64,000 bases of DNA from Paramesorhizobium endophyticum (GCF_014640615.1 NZ_BMHH01000002.1:186001-250000), one strand, 5' to 3'; shown: positions 1 through 8,784, counted from the first letter of the stretch. The notes: generated from the sequence alone by a model not told the origin. Translations and numbers: made by a program.

Positions 1-2114
1 TCTGGGGCGGCCCTCCGGGAAGCGCGGAAGAGGATGGCGACCGGTTCATCGAAATCTGGAACCTGGTCTTCATGCAGTTCGAGCAGCTGACGAAGGAGGA
101 GCGCGTGGCGCTGCCGCGTCCGTCGATCGACACCGGCATGGGCCTCGAGCGCGTCGCCGCGGTGCTGCAGGGCGTGCATGACAATTACGACATCGACCTC
201 TTCAAGGCGCTGATCCGCGCATCGGAAGAGGCGACTGGCGTGAAGGCCGAAGGCAGCGCCCGCGCCAGCCATCGTGTCATCGCCGATCATCTGCGCGCGT
301 CGAGCTTCCTCATCGCCGATGGCGTGCTGCCGTCGAATGAGGGGCGCGGCTATGTGCTGCGCCGTATCATGCGCCGCGCGATGCGCCATGCGGAGCTTCT
401 GGGCGCGCGCGATCCCTTGATGTGGCGTCTTCTCCCCACGCTCGTCCGCGAGATGGGGCAGGCTTATCCGGAATTGGTCCGCGCCGAGGCGCTTATCTCC
501 GAAACGCTGAAGCTCGAGGAAACCCGCTTCCGCAAGACGCTGGAGCGTGGGCTCGGCCTGCTCGGTGAGGCGACCGAGAGTTTGAGCGAAGGTGCGCAGC
601 TCGACGGCGACACCGCCTTCAAGCTCTACGACACCTACGGCTTCCCGCTCGATCTGACGCAGGATGCGCTGCGCCAGCGTGGCATCGGCGTCGATGTCGA
701 AGGCTTCAACGTGGCCATGGAGCGCCAGAAGGCCGAGGCGCGCGCCAACTGGACCGGCTCCGGCGATGCGGCGACGGAAACCGTGTGGTTCTCCGTGCGA
801 GACAAGGCAGGCGCGACGGAATTCCTCGGTTATGAGACCGAAAAGGCCGAGGGCGTCATCACGGCGCTCGTCAAGGACGGCGCGGTTATCGACAGCGCCG
901 GGGAGGGCGAGACGGTTGCCGTTATCGTCAACCAGACGCCGTTTTATGGCGAATCCGGTGGCCAGGTCGGCGACACCGGCACGATTTCGGGCGAAGGCTT
1001 TACCATCGAAATCACCGACACGCAGAAGAAGGGCGACGGCGTCTTTGTCCATCTGGGTCGCGTGACGAAGGGCACCGCTGCGACCGGCGCGGCGGTGGAA
1101 CTCGCCGTCGATTCGGCGCGCCGCACCCGCATTCGCTCCAACCATTCGGCGACCCATCTCCTGCATGAGGCGCTGCGCGGCACGCTCGGCACCCATGTGG
1201 CGCAGAAGGGCTCGCTCGTCGCGCCCGAGCGGCTGCGCTTCGACTTCTCGCATCCCAAGCCGATCAGCCCTGAGGAATTGAAGCGGATCGAGGATATCGC
1301 CAATACCATCGTGCTGCAGAATTCGCCCGTGACCACGCGGCTGATGGCGGTCGATGACGCGATTGCCGAGGGCGCAATGGCTCTCTTCGGCGAAAAATAC
1401 GGCGATGAAGTCCGTGTCGTGTCGATGGGCTTGTCGGAGGACGGCCCGAAGGCGGGCAAGGCCTGGTCGACCGAGCTCTGCGGCGGCACCCATGTGCGCC
1501 GCACCGGCGATATCGGCCTGATCCGGATCGTGTCCGAAGGCGCGGTCGCGGCAGGCGTGCGCCGCATAGAGGCGCTGACCGGCGAGGGGGCCCGCCGCTA
1601 TCTCGAGGAGCAGGACGAGCGGGTAAAGGCTCTTGCTTCCGCGCTGAAGACGACCCCCGCCGAAACCCTTGACCGCGTCAACGTTTTGATCGAGGAGCGC
1701 CGCAAGCTTGAGCGGGAACTCACCGAAGCCCGCAAGAAGCTCGCGCTTGGCGGTGCGTCTTCCACCGGCGGCAATGGCGCGGAAACCGTCAACGGCGTCA
1801 ATTTCCTCGGCAAGGTGGTGACCGGCGTTTCGCCGCGCGACCTGAAGCCGCTTGCGGATGAAGGCAAGAAGCAGATCGGCTCCGGCGTGGTTCTGTTCAT
1901 CGGCGTCGGCGAGGATGGCAAGGCGAGCGCCGTGGCAGGCGTGACGGAAGATATGGTCGGCCGCTTCAGCGCCGTCGACCTCGTCCGCGCCGCCTCCGCC
2001 GCTCTCGGTGGTGCGGGCGGCGGAGGCCGTCCCGACATGGCCCAGGCGGGCGGCCCGGACGGCGCAAAGGCAGATGCCGCCGTCGAGGCGGTGAGGGCTG
2101 TGCTGGCGGGATAG
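1..2114 (+). CDS. alaS: alanine--tRNA ligase (5' end outside window)
   Basis: Class II alanyl-tRNA synthetase charges tRNA-Ala and hydrolyses mischarged Ser- and Gly-tRNA-Ala in the cytoplasm. The first complete codon is at base 3, and the frame is open from the window edge, so the catalytic N-terminus is missing. What remains is the end of the aminoacylation core ([17 protein letters not shown]) and the tRNA-recognition region. The editing domain has its zinc ligands in HSATH (1143-1157) and CGGTH (1479-1493). A charged helical stretch follows, then the Gly-rich C-Ala/DHHA1 domain (about 1800-2100). A separate editing paralogue, alaX, lies at 31481. Identification is secure. Confidence 0.97.
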   Translation, partial: WGGPPGSAEEDGDRFIEIWNLVFMQFEQLTKEERVALPRPSIDTGMGLERVAAVLQGVHDNYDIDLFKALIRASEEATGVKAEGSARASHRVIADHLRASSFLIADGVLPSNEGRGYVLRRIMRRAMRHAELLGARDPLMWRLLPTLVREMGQAYPELVRAEALISETLKLEETRFRKTLERGLGLLGEATESLSEGAQLDGDTAFKLYDTYGFPLDLTQDALRQRGIGVDVEGFNVAMERQKAEARANWTGSGDAATETVWFSVRDKAGATEFLGYETEKAEGVITALVKDGAVIDSAGEGETVAVIVNQTPFYGESGGQVGDTGTISGEGFTIEITDTQKKGDGVFVHLGRVTKGTAATGAAVELAVDSARRTRIRSNHSATHLLHEALRGTLGTHVAQKGSLVAPERLRFDFSHPKPISPEELKRIEDIANTIVLQNSPVTTRLMAVDDAIAEGAMALFGEKYGDEVRVVSMGLSEDGPKAGKAWSTELCGGTHVRRTGDIGLIRIVSEGAVAAGVRRIEALTGEGARRYLEEQDERVKALASALKTTPAETLDRVNVLIEERRKLERELTEARKKLALGGASSTGGNGAETVNGVNFLGKVVTGVSPRDLKPLADEGKKQIGSGVVLFIGVGEDGKASAVAGVTEDMVGRFSAVDLVRAASAALGGAGGGGRPDMAQAGGPDGAKADAAVEAVRAVLAG

Positions 2115-2229
2115 AGGGAAGGTTGGGGGACGGGCTGTTTCTGGCGCGGTTTTCAGTTGGATGACACCGTCGGTTCTGCCCGGCGCTTCTCCCGCATGGG
2201 GATCGCGAATACTGGCCGAGGCGAATTCT

Positions 2230-2330
2230 AAAGCGCGTTGCGTTTAATCGCACCGTGCAACGCGCTTTACGCTTTTGTTTTTTAAGCATGTCTTTGCCCA
2301 AAACCGGTTCTCACTTTTGGGATATATGCT
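2230..2330 (+). repeat. RIME-like intergenic mosaic repeat, copy 1
   Basis: Two palindromes lie side by side. One is at 2230-2268 (arms AAAGCGCGTTGC and GCAACGCGCTTT). The other is at 2285-2330 and has an ACCGGTT centre between GCATGTC and an imperfect complement. A T-rich spacer joins them. This layout is typical of rhizobial intergenic mosaic elements. A second copy in the opposite orientation is at 2981-3066. The family name is from memory of the motif, not from a search. Confidence 0.7.
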
Positions 2331-2980
2331 TTATCGCAGTGATTTCGTCTTAGTCCGGCTGCGCAGCACGGAACCGTGAGGCTTTGGGATTTCTCTCAGC
2401 GATCGGCATTCCCGAGCATACGTTATGTAAATGCGCGCGCGGGGAGGTCTGCTATCGCCTCTGTAGGGCCGCGGAAAGAACCCGCCGCTTGATGATTCTA
2501 TATAACTCCCATCCAGCGAGGGTTGCCGCTTCAGGAAGTGACGGCGGCTGACGCATCGGTCGACCCGAACTCCCTCCCAAGATAGGGATTGCGCCTACAG
2601 CCCAGTGCAACAGCCGATATTAACCCGCGGGAAATATTAAAGCGCTTCGCACTCTGTCAATCCTGGAAGGCGCTTGCACCTTCTCTCGCCTGGAGTTAAG
2701 CACATTTTTGGATGCAAACCTGAGGTAGTGATAAATTTTGGCCCTAGCAGGAGCGAGATGCTTCCAGATAAGCCAACATAGGCCTTCCAAAAAGGAGTTG
2801 GAGGAAGGCTTAATTGCTGAAATCATTGAACAATGTCATCTTTGAAAGAAAGTGGCTCCCCGAGACAGACGAATCCGCGAATTACGAATACGATATTCCC
2901 CTCCATTCTACGCCACAACCCGCCGTCAAGATGCGCAAGCGCGATCGGGCGGAGAAGATTAGGCTGGCCGGTGAGCCTAA
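2331..2980. other. non-coding stretch with no recognised gene
   Basis: About 650 bases lie between the two inverted RIME-like repeats. Short open frames exist on both strands, but none has a ribosome binding site, a recognisable motif or alphaproteobacterial codon bias. The base composition looks less GC-rich than the flanking genes. It may be decayed accessory DNA. Confidence 0.5.
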
Positions 2981-3066
2981 AGCATGTCTCCCAAAAGTGG
3001 GAACCGGTTTTGGGGTAAAGACATGCGCAAAAACAAAAACTTAAAGCGTGTTCCATGAATGCGATA
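2981..3066 (-). repeat. RIME-like intergenic mosaic repeat, copy 2 (inverted)
   Basis: This is the reverse-oriented counterpart of the repeat at 2230-2330. The GCATGTC/ACCGGTT palindrome occupies 2982-3026, followed by an A-rich spacer and a degenerate remnant of the second palindrome (AAAGCGTGTT from 3043). The two copies bracket the gene-free stretch 2331-2980. Confidence 0.65.
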
Positions 3067-3119
3067 AAATGCAACACTTAAGCCCACGTTAAGAGCGCGC
3101 GCGATAGCCCTTTGCCTAG

Positions 3120-3257
3120 GAAAAGGGAGAGGTCCGGACAAAGGATCTTACCGATATCGGGGTGCACCGGTGCTACCTTACCCGGATGGTTGACGAGGGC
3201 CTGCTCGTGAAAGTGGGCTACGGTCGGTATCGCGCGGCGGTACATAAAGCGGCTTAA
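3120..3257 (+). pseudogene. winged-helix antitoxin/regulator remnant (AbiEi-like N-terminal domain)
   Basis: A 45-codon frame directly after an in-frame TAG (3117-3119) encodes a peptide with VRTKDLTDIGVHR, YLTRMVDEGLLVKVG and YGRYRAA. This spacing matches the winged helix-turn-helix found at the N-terminus of AbiEi-type antitoxins and related regulators: a recognition helix, then 'L..RMVDEGLL.KVG.GRY'. There is no start codon, no ribosome binding site and no downstream domain, so it is a fragment. The assignment rests on pattern recognition of the motif. Confidence 0.45.
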
Positions 3258-3264
3258 GGGGCCG

Positions 3265-3500
3265 TCAGCGCATCTGCCGCGAGACGGAGTTCGCTATGGC
3301 CATCAGATGCTTCAATGCTGGGTTGGAGTTGGTCGGGGACCATACGGTGCTGACCGGGAGGTCGCCCTCGGGGCAGACATTTGTTTGAACACGACCCCAG
3401 GCCACTCGATGTCAAGGGTCGATTCGCTTGAGAGGGTCAAGCCGTAGCCCATCGCTACGAGGCTCATTAAACTGTCTCGGCCGACATCGTGAATGTCGAT
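3265..3500 (-). pseudogene. LysR-family regulator, C-terminal remnant
   Basis: Read on the minus strand, this encodes part of a LysR effector-binding domain. One frame has DIHDVGRDSLMSLVAMGYGL followed by TLSSES and WPGVVFKQM. After a one-base shift near 3379 the neighbouring frame continues as GDLPVSTVWSPTNSNPALKH and ends at the stop 3267-3265. The N-terminal helix-turn-helix is absent and the frame is broken, so it cannot make a regulator. It lies tail to tail with the winged-helix scrap. Confidence 0.5.
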
Positions 3501-3789
3501 TGTACGGCTGGTCTGCCGGTGACGCGCTCCACGTCGCTGGTCACGACTTCGGCCCAGCCCTCGCGGACGGGGTAGTGAATGATCGAGCAGCGCATGAATG
3601 CGCGATAGCTGTAGCGGCCATAATCTTGACCAGCGCTTCTACATCGGCATTCAGACGCCGCTCGTTGGTATCATCCTTTGGTGGACGAGACTGGTCGAGC
3701 GGCGTCGCGACCCAGCATACGGCTGGCCCGTCGCTCCGAATATCTGCCGCGCACCAAGGGCCTGCTTAATTGACTAACGGAGACGGGAG
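3501..3789. other. decayed coding scraps, not assignable
   Basis: Several short minus-strand pieces look protein-like. Examples are IHYPVREGWAEVVTSDVERV at roughly 3510-3570 and NERRLNADVEALVKIMAATA at roughly 3600-3670. They sit in different frames with no start or binding site. I could not assign a family and treat the stretch as degraded accessory DNA between the LysR remnant and the IS3 fragment. Confidence 0.35.
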
Positions 3790-3791
3790 TA

Positions 3792-3995
3792 ACGCGGACG
3801 CCAGCCACGTTGCATGAATGGGTGAAGAAGACCGAGGTCGACACCGGCAAACGAGCAGGTTTGCCGAGTGATGTGGCCGAGAAGATGAAGGCTCTTGAGC
3901 GGGAGCACCGTGAGCTTCGTCAGGCCAACGAGATTCTGCGCAAGGCGTCCGCCTATTTCGCGATGGCGGAGCTCGACCGCCCCTTCAAACGATGA
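3792..3995 (+). pseudogene. IS3-family transposase OrfA, C-terminal part
   Basis: This is the DNA-binding half of an IS3-type transposase. The frame reads [17 protein letters not shown], then a leucine-zipper-like [20 protein letters not shown], and ends with AELDRPFKR, the standard OrfA terminus of this group. The N-terminal helix-turn-helix is lost. Its stop TGA (3993-3995) overlaps the ATG of orfB in another frame, as expected for programmed frameshifting in IS3 elements. Confidence 0.8.
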
Positions 3996-4412
3996 TCTCG
4001 TTCATCGACGAACACCGAGGCGTGTTCGGGGTCGAGCCGATCTGCAGGCTGCTGCCGATTGCCCCATCCACCTATTACGCGAATGCCGCCGAACGTGAGA
4101 ACGTGAGCCGCCTGTCGGTCCGCGCCCGCAGCGATATCGCCTTGAAGATCGAGATACGTCGTGTCTTTGAACAGAACTTCCGAGTCTATGGCGTTCGCAA
4201 GGGCTGGCGGCAATTAAAGCGGGAAGGCTTCGACGTCGCCCGCTGCACTGTTGCCCGGCTGATGAGGTCGATGAGCCTGCAGGGTATCATTCGCGGAAAG
4301 CCGATCCGCACCACGATCAGCGACAAGGGAGCGCCATGCCCGCTCGACCGGGTGAACCGCCAGTTCAAAGCCCCGGCACCCAACAGGCTGTGGGTTTCGG
4401 ATATCTTCTACA
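3992..4412 (+). pseudogene. IS3-family transposase OrfB, N-terminal part
   Basis: This is the catalytic half of an IS3 transposase. The frame opens with [20 protein letters not shown] and contains the HTH_21-like segment with FRVYGVRKGWRQLKREG and CTVARLMRSM. It reaches the start of the DDE (rve) domain at APNRLWVSD, which holds the first catalytic Asp. A group II intron begins a few codons later (4413), and the second Asp and the Glu are absent. The open frame continues to 4462 only by reading intron sequence. The protein is inactive. Confidence 0.8.
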
Positions 4413-4977
4413 GTGCGCCTCGTCCCGGATGGTCCGGGGTGCATATGACTGGAATGCGTTGAGAAAGGAGGATTTGAGGAATGCCCTGCTCCCTGCTGTG
4501 AGGGGGGCAAGAGCCCAAGCGGCGGTGACCTGTCGTCAACTGGCAGGGTGACGTAGCCCGCAGGTAAAGGGAATTGAGGCGAAGCCGTTACGCCGAGATG
4601 GTTCCCGAGGCTGTAGCACTGGAAGGTTGAGGAACACGAAGGTTAATCCGCATCCGAGGGCGGAAATGTCGCCTTCGCTTACACGGCTTAACAGGCGGAA
4701 TGCTGATGAGGTCGCCGGAGACGTATGTCGGCGGCATCCGAATGTGGGCGGACATGTAGGTCGCCTGCAGGGAGCCATGGGGAGAACACAGCCAGACCAT
4801 GGCAGCGGCATCGACTTGCGGGACGCAAGGGACAAGGACTGCGACCGGCAGCCTCACCAATACGCTGACGTCCAGTATATAACGAGGGAAGGCATGATGG
4901 AATGCCAACGAAGTATTGCTTTGCAAGGGAGTTGACTCTGATGTCCATCATGCTGGCGGAGTTCCCGTAGTAGTCCC
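4413..4977 (+). mobile_element. group II intron, 5' portion (domains I-III), intron-encoded protein missing
   Basis: The sequence starts with GTGCGCC, matching the GUGYG consensus of group II intron 5' ends, exactly where the IS3 orfB reading stops. The following roughly 560 bases have no convincing coding frame. They show features common in bacterial intron ribozyme cores, such as GAGGAACACGAAGGTTAAT and, near the end, CATCATGCTGGCGGAGTTCC and CCGTAGTAGTCC, which usually lead into the reverse transcriptase gene in domain IV. That gene and domains V-VI are absent. At about 4977 the sequence switches to a recombinase gene. Recognition is by motif memory. Confidence 0.7.
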
Positions 4978-5910
4978 CGCGAGACCTACATCGGGAAGCA
5001 CCGCTTCAACGTGTCTAGCTGGCGGAAGGGCGTAGAGAAGCCGGCGGACGAAGTCGTCGAGGTCGAGGTCGAGCCGATCATTACCGTAGAAGAGTTCGAA
5101 GAGGTCCAAGCGATCATGCGCTCGCGCAGCCCGCAACTCCGGGCGCCCCGTTTCGTAAGCGGCCCGACCTTGCTCGGCGGCGTGGCGTTCTGCGCCGATT
5201 GCTGTGGCGCTATGACGCTTCGAACGTCCGGAAAGGGAACTGAATACCGCTACTACACCTGCTGCACGGCTGCGCGGCAGGGCCCGAAGGGCTGCAAGGG
5301 CCGATCCATCCCGATGGACGAGCTGAACGACCTGGTCGTCAACAGCGTCGTTGATCGGCTCCTCAGCCCGCATTTCCTCGAAGAGGCGCTCAGCGCGCTT
5401 CTGAAACGCCGGGATGAGGCGGCGGAACGCGAGACGGGAAGGATCGTCGCGCTCAAGCGGAACGCCTTGGACGCAGAAAAGAAGCTGACGCGTCTCTACG
5501 AGGCCATCGAGGCGGGCTTGGCCGATCTGACGGATTCGAACCTCAAGGGGCGCATCGCGGAACTTAAGAGGATTCGGGATTCGGCCCAGGCGGATGTGGA
5601 GCGGGCAGAAGGTCGGCGAGGGGAGAGAATCGAAATTACCCCACAGGCCCTTCGGACGTTCGCTGCCGCAGCAAAGGACCGGATGCGGGGCGAAGATGGT
5701 TCTTTCCGGCGGAACTACATCCAGCAGCTTATGCAGCGAGCCGAGGTGGGAACCGACGAAATTCGGATAGTGGGATCGAGGGTCCGGCTCCTCCAAACGC
5801 CCGTAGCGTCTGGAAGAAAGCCTGGAGTGGAAACTGCGGCGCACGGCGTTCGCAGTTTCGATCTGAAATGGCTCCCCGGGCCGGATTCGAACCAGCGACC
5901 AACCGGTTAA
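4978..5910 (+). pseudogene. large serine recombinase, C-terminal part, reading into tRNA-Asn
   Basis: This is the C-terminal two thirds of a site-specific serine recombinase. The frame opens in the Recombinase (PF07508-like) domain (ETYIGKHRFN). It continues through the zinc ribbon with FCADCCGAMTL and YYTCCTAARQGPKGC, then a long charged coiled-coil (about 5400-5640) and a C-terminal segment around RIVGSRVRLL. The N-terminal catalytic resolvase domain with its Ser is missing, replaced by group II intron sequence at about 4977. A GTG at 5011 could start translation but no good binding site precedes it. The last 13 codons and the stop TAA (5869-5910) lie on the complement of the 3' half of tRNA-Asn. 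Confidence 0.8.
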
Positions 5911-5943
5911 CAGCCGGTTGCTCTACCGCTGAGCTACCGGGGA
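5869..5943 (-). tRNA. tRNA-Asn (anticodon GTT)
   Basis: A complete 75-base cloverleaf lies on the minus strand. The acceptor stem is TCCCCGG/CCGGGGA with discriminator G and an encoded CCA. The D-arm is AGCTCAGCGGTAGAGC, the anticodon loop CTGTTAA carries GTT, and the T-arm contains GGTTCGAATCC. Its 3' end faces the accessory stretch, the usual side for integrated elements. A recombinase frame runs into it from the other strand. Confidence 0.97.
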
Positions 5944-6092
5944 ACGGGCGCTCATTCATCAGCGATGACGGGCCTATAGCAAAAGCATTTCGTATTTGCC
6001 AAGGGGCCTTCTGCGTTTTTTTCATCTTTTTAGCCGAAACATAACAATTATATAGGTTCGAGGGACCTTGAGACCGGAACAAAGAGGAACGA

Positions 6093-6353
6093 ATGGACCA
6101 GCCGCACCCTCCCAATCGCCCCGGAAGCGCCCTAAATGCGCTGGGATGGCGTATTCCGATTCCCCGATCGCGTCTTGCGCGGCGGATTCTGGGCGGGCTG
6201 CTCGTTTGCGGCGGCCTGCTTGGCTTTCTTCCCGTGCTCGGCTTCTGGATGATTCCCCTGGGGCTCCTGGTGCTGTCACATGATTCTGCAGTCATCCGCC
6301 GCTGGCGACGTAAGCTCGAGGTGCGCTACGGGCGGAAATGGCGAAAGAAATGA
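6093..6353 (+). CDS. small inner-membrane protein, function unknown
   Basis: An 86-residue protein starts at an ATG preceded by GAGGAACGA. Residues about 30-62 form one long or two closely spaced hydrophobic segments (LGGLLVCGGLLGFLPVLGFW, then MIPLGLLVLS). Basic residues lie on either side, and the tail is very basic (RRWRRKLEVRYGRKWRKK). This resembles the PGPGW-type small transmembrane proteins of alphaproteobacteria, but the signature is incomplete and the role is not known. It stands alone between tRNA-Asn and tRNA-Cys. Confidence 0.65.
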   Translation: MDQPHPPNRPGSALNALGWRIPIPRSRLARRILGGLLVCGGLLGFLPVLGFWMIPLGLLVLSHDSAVIRRWRRKLEVRYGRKWRKK

Positions 6354-6443
6354 AATTTTTGCTTTGCCCGCAGCATCTTGGCTGGATCATGCTTGACGGG
6401 CCGAAAGTCATCACCTATTGAGCCTCACAACGCTTGTGCGGAA

Positions 6444-6517
6444 GGCCTCGTGGCGGAGTGGTTACGCAGAGGACTGCAAATCCTTGCACCCCGGTTCGAT
6501 TCCGGGCGAGGCCTCCA
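6444..6517 (+). tRNA. tRNA-Cys (anticodon GCA)
   Basis: A 74-base cloverleaf with acceptor stem GGCCTCG/CGAGGCC, discriminator T and encoded CCA (6515-6517). The anticodon stem-loop AGGACTGCAAATCCT carries GCA, and the T-arm has GGTTCGATTCC. It lies 82 bases upstream of the pcm-like gene. Confidence 0.97.
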
Positions 6518-6599
6518 ACTTAGCGTTCGCGGGTGTCCATATTATCCAGCGCGCCCTGATCCCGCGTTATTCGCGCGTGAAAAGGAAAGCCTTCGGACG

Positions 6600-7277
6600 A
6601 TGACCGCCAATTTCCAAGATCTGCGCACCAAAATGGTCGACAACCAGATCCGCACCACGGATGTGACGGATGTCGCGGTTCTCGACGCCTTCCTGAGCGT
6701 GCCGCGCGAGAAATTCGTGCCGGCTGCCTGGCGTGACCTCGCTTACATCGATGAGGACGTCTTGCTGAAGTCTGCGACAGCCGCCGGAGAGCCCGCGCGC
6801 TATCTCATGGAGCCTTCGCCCTTCGCCAAGCTCGTGCAGCTTGCCTCCATCAATCCCCGGGAGCGCGTTCTGGCGATCGGAACCGGAACCGGATACTCGG
6901 CAGCCATCCTGTCTCAACTTGCAGAGGCGGTCGTCGGTCTGGAAAGCGATTCCGATCTGGCTGCCGAAGCCACGGCGAAAGTGGCCGAACTCGGGTTTAA
7001 CAATGTCGTGATCGCAAACGCGCCGCTGCCGGAAGGCGACGCCGCCCGCGCGCCTTATGACGTCATACTTCTTGAGGGAGCCGTGGATTTCGTTCCCGAT
7101 GCGCTCTTCGCCCAACTGGCCAATGGCGGACGTCTCATTGCCGTCGAAGGGCACGGAAACGCTGGAGTCGCAAGGCTTTACGTCAAGGATGACGGCATCG
7201 TCTCCGGGCGCGCGGTTTTCAACCTGGCGGTCAAGCCGCTTCCCGGTTTCGCCCGCACGCCGGAATTCCAATTCTGA
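6600..7277 (+). CDS. protein-L-isoaspartate O-methyltransferase family protein
   Basis: A 225-residue SAM-dependent methyltransferase of the PCMT family, which repairs isoaspartyl residues in damaged proteins. The N-terminus (MVDNQIRTTDVTDVAVLDAF, VPREKFVP) and the SAM-binding loop ERVLAIGTGTGYSAAIL are typical, as is the LEGAVDFVP motif IV region. Its canonical activity is not certain: alphaproteobacteria often carry this divergent form next to tolC. The ATG follows AAAGGAAAG. tolC starts 124 bases downstream on the same strand, and this pairing is common in Hyphomicrobiales. Confidence 0.85.
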   Translation: MTANFQDLRTKMVDNQIRTTDVTDVAVLDAFLSVPREKFVPAAWRDLAYIDEDVLLKSATAAGEPARYLMEPSPFAKLVQLASINPRERVLAIGTGTGYSAAILSQLAEAVVGLESDSDLAAEATAKVAELGFNNVVIANAPLPEGDAARAPYDVILLEGAVDFVPDALFAQLANGGRLIAVEGHGNAGVARLYVKDDGIVSGRAVFNLAVKPLPGFARTPEFQF

Positions 7278-7401
7278 TATTTCGCATATGGTAACATATC
7301 TGCAACGCCGCTTAAATTGTTCGGGGGGTGGATTGGCAAAAGGGAATTTTACCGGTTATTAAGGCTTGCCCGAACCGCCCGGTTCGGTTGGCGGATTCGA
7401 C

Positions 7402-8784
7402 ATGATTCATATGAGGTTCACTGTGTTCAAAGTACGCAAGGGATGGTTGGCTGCGGTATTACTTTCGGGCACGGTTCTGACGAGCAACGCAGCCTTGGCC
7501 GAAACGCTCACGGGCGCGTTGGCCAAAGCCTACCAGTTCAATTCATCGCTCAATTCGACGCGCGCCGGCCTCCGCGCGACCGATGAGGATGTGGCGATCG
7601 CCAAGTCCGGCTATCGCCCGACCATTCAGGGCACGGGGCAATTCGCCCGCAGCCGCAACGGGCAGACCAATGCCAATGCGACGGTGGGCAGCGTCGGCAT
7701 TGAGCTGAACCAGACGCTGTTCGATGGGTTTCAGACCAAGAATAACGTTGCCGCGGCGGAAACGAATGTCTTCGCCCAGCGCGAGAACCTCCGCAACACG
7801 GAATTGAACACACTGTTCGATGCGGTTGAGGCCTATATGAACCTTTATCAGGCCCGCCAGATCGCCGTTTTGCGCGAGCGCAATCTCGCGGCGTTGAATG
7901 AGCAGGTGCGCGCCGCCAGGGCCCGTCTCGATGTCGGCGAGAACACCCGCACTGATGTGGCGCAGGCGGAAGCCTCCCGCGCCACGGCGATCGCGGATCT
8001 CAACCAGGCGCGCGCCGACGTCAAAACGGCCGAAGCGACCTATCGCCAGATCGTCGGCGCCGATCCCGGCACGCTGAAGGCTGCGCCCGTTGCGCCGAAA
8101 CTGCCGCGCTCGGTAAGCCAGGCCTTCCAGATTGCCGCTGCGTCCCACCCGGCGATACTCGCCACGAAATATGCCGTCGATTCCGCTGGCTATAATGTGA
8201 AGGCGAAGGAGGGGGCGCTGCTGCCGACCCTCGGCCTCAATGCCGAGGCCAGCAAATCCGAGACATTCGCTGGTGAGGAAAGCTTCGGCGATGGCAATTC
8301 GGCCTCCATTGGTGTGCAGGTGACCATTCCGATCTATTCGGGCGGACGGACCTCCGCCCAGGTCCGCCAATCCAAGGAAGTATTGGGTCAACGCCGCATT
8401 GAGGTCGATGTGACGCGAGACCAGGTGCGCCAGGCGGTTGCCTCGGCCTGGTCGCAGTATGAGGGTGCCCGTGCGTCCGTTGCCGCCCAGCGCGAGGCGG
8501 TCGACGCGGCCAAGCTGGCCCTGCAGGGCGTCGTCGAAGAGCGCAATGTCGGCCAGCGCACGACGCTCGACGTGTTGAATGCGCAGAACGAAGTGGTGAC
8601 GGCGCAGATCGCGCTCGCCCAGTCGGAGCGCGACATGGTGGTAGCGAGTTACGCGATTCTGCAGGCGGTCGGTCGTCTGACGGTTGGCCAGATGGGCCTG
8701 AAGGTCGCCGAGCACAGGCCGGAAGAGCATTACGAGGCCGTGAAGGACAAGTGGATCGGCCTGCGCACGCCTGACGGTCGGTAA
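7402..8784 (+). CDS. tolC: TolC-family outer membrane efflux protein (BepC-like)
   Basis: An outer-membrane channel for type I secretion and RND or ABC efflux systems. The protein is about 460 residues, with a signal peptide ending at SNAALA|ETL and two OEP repeats. The first runs from SSLNSTRAGLRATDEDVAIA to VGADPGTL. The second begins at ASHPAILATKYAVDSA and contains VTIPIYSGGRTSAQVRQS and VEERNVGQRTTLDVLNAQNE. ATG 7402 has GGCGGA upstream; ATG 7411 (MRFTVFK) is an alternative that still leaves a full signal peptide. No efflux pump genes adjoin it, so it probably serves several partners, as BepC does in Brucella. A strong terminator follows. Confidence 0.93.
   Translation: MIHMRFTVFKVRKGWLAAVLLSGTVLTSNAALAETLTGALAKAYQFNSSLNSTRAGLRATDEDVAIAKSGYRPTIQGTGQFARSRNGQTNANATVGSVGIELNQTLFDGFQTKNNVAAAETNVFAQRENLRNTELNTLFDAVEAYMNLYQARQIAVLRERNLAALNEQVRAARARLDVGENTRTDVAQAEASRATAIADLNQARADVKTAEATYRQIVGADPGTLKAAPVAPKLPRSVSQAFQIAAASHPAILATKYAVDSAGYNVKAKEGALLPTLGLNAEASKSETFAGEESFGDGNSASIGVQVTIPIYSGGRTSAQVRQSKEVLGQRRIEVDVTRDQVRQAVASAWSQYEGARASVAAQREAVDAAKLALQGVVEERNVGQRTTLDVLNAQNEVVTAQIALAQSERDMVVASYAILQAVGRLTVGQMGLKVAEHRPEEHYEAVKDKWIGLRTPDGR

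Larger units (their letters stand above)
3790..4412 (+). mobile_element. IS3-family insertion sequence, truncated at both ends
   Basis: The 3' part of orfA and the 5' part of orfB of an IS3-family element are present in the usual overlapping arrangement. No left terminal repeat is visible. On the right, the element is cut at 4412/4413 by the 5' end of a group II intron. The rest of orfB and the right end are not found downstream. Confidence 0.8.

Noticed and set aside
2849-2880. TGGCTCCCCG near 2851 as a second attachment site matching the tRNA-Asn end
   Set aside because: Only about ten bases match (TGGCTCCCCG). Similar matches occur by chance at 9306 and elsewhere, so an att duplication is not supported.
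4627-4951. Overlapping 87-112 codon frames inside the group II intron core
   Set aside because: They lack binding sites and family similarity. Structured intron RNA sequence explains the open frames.
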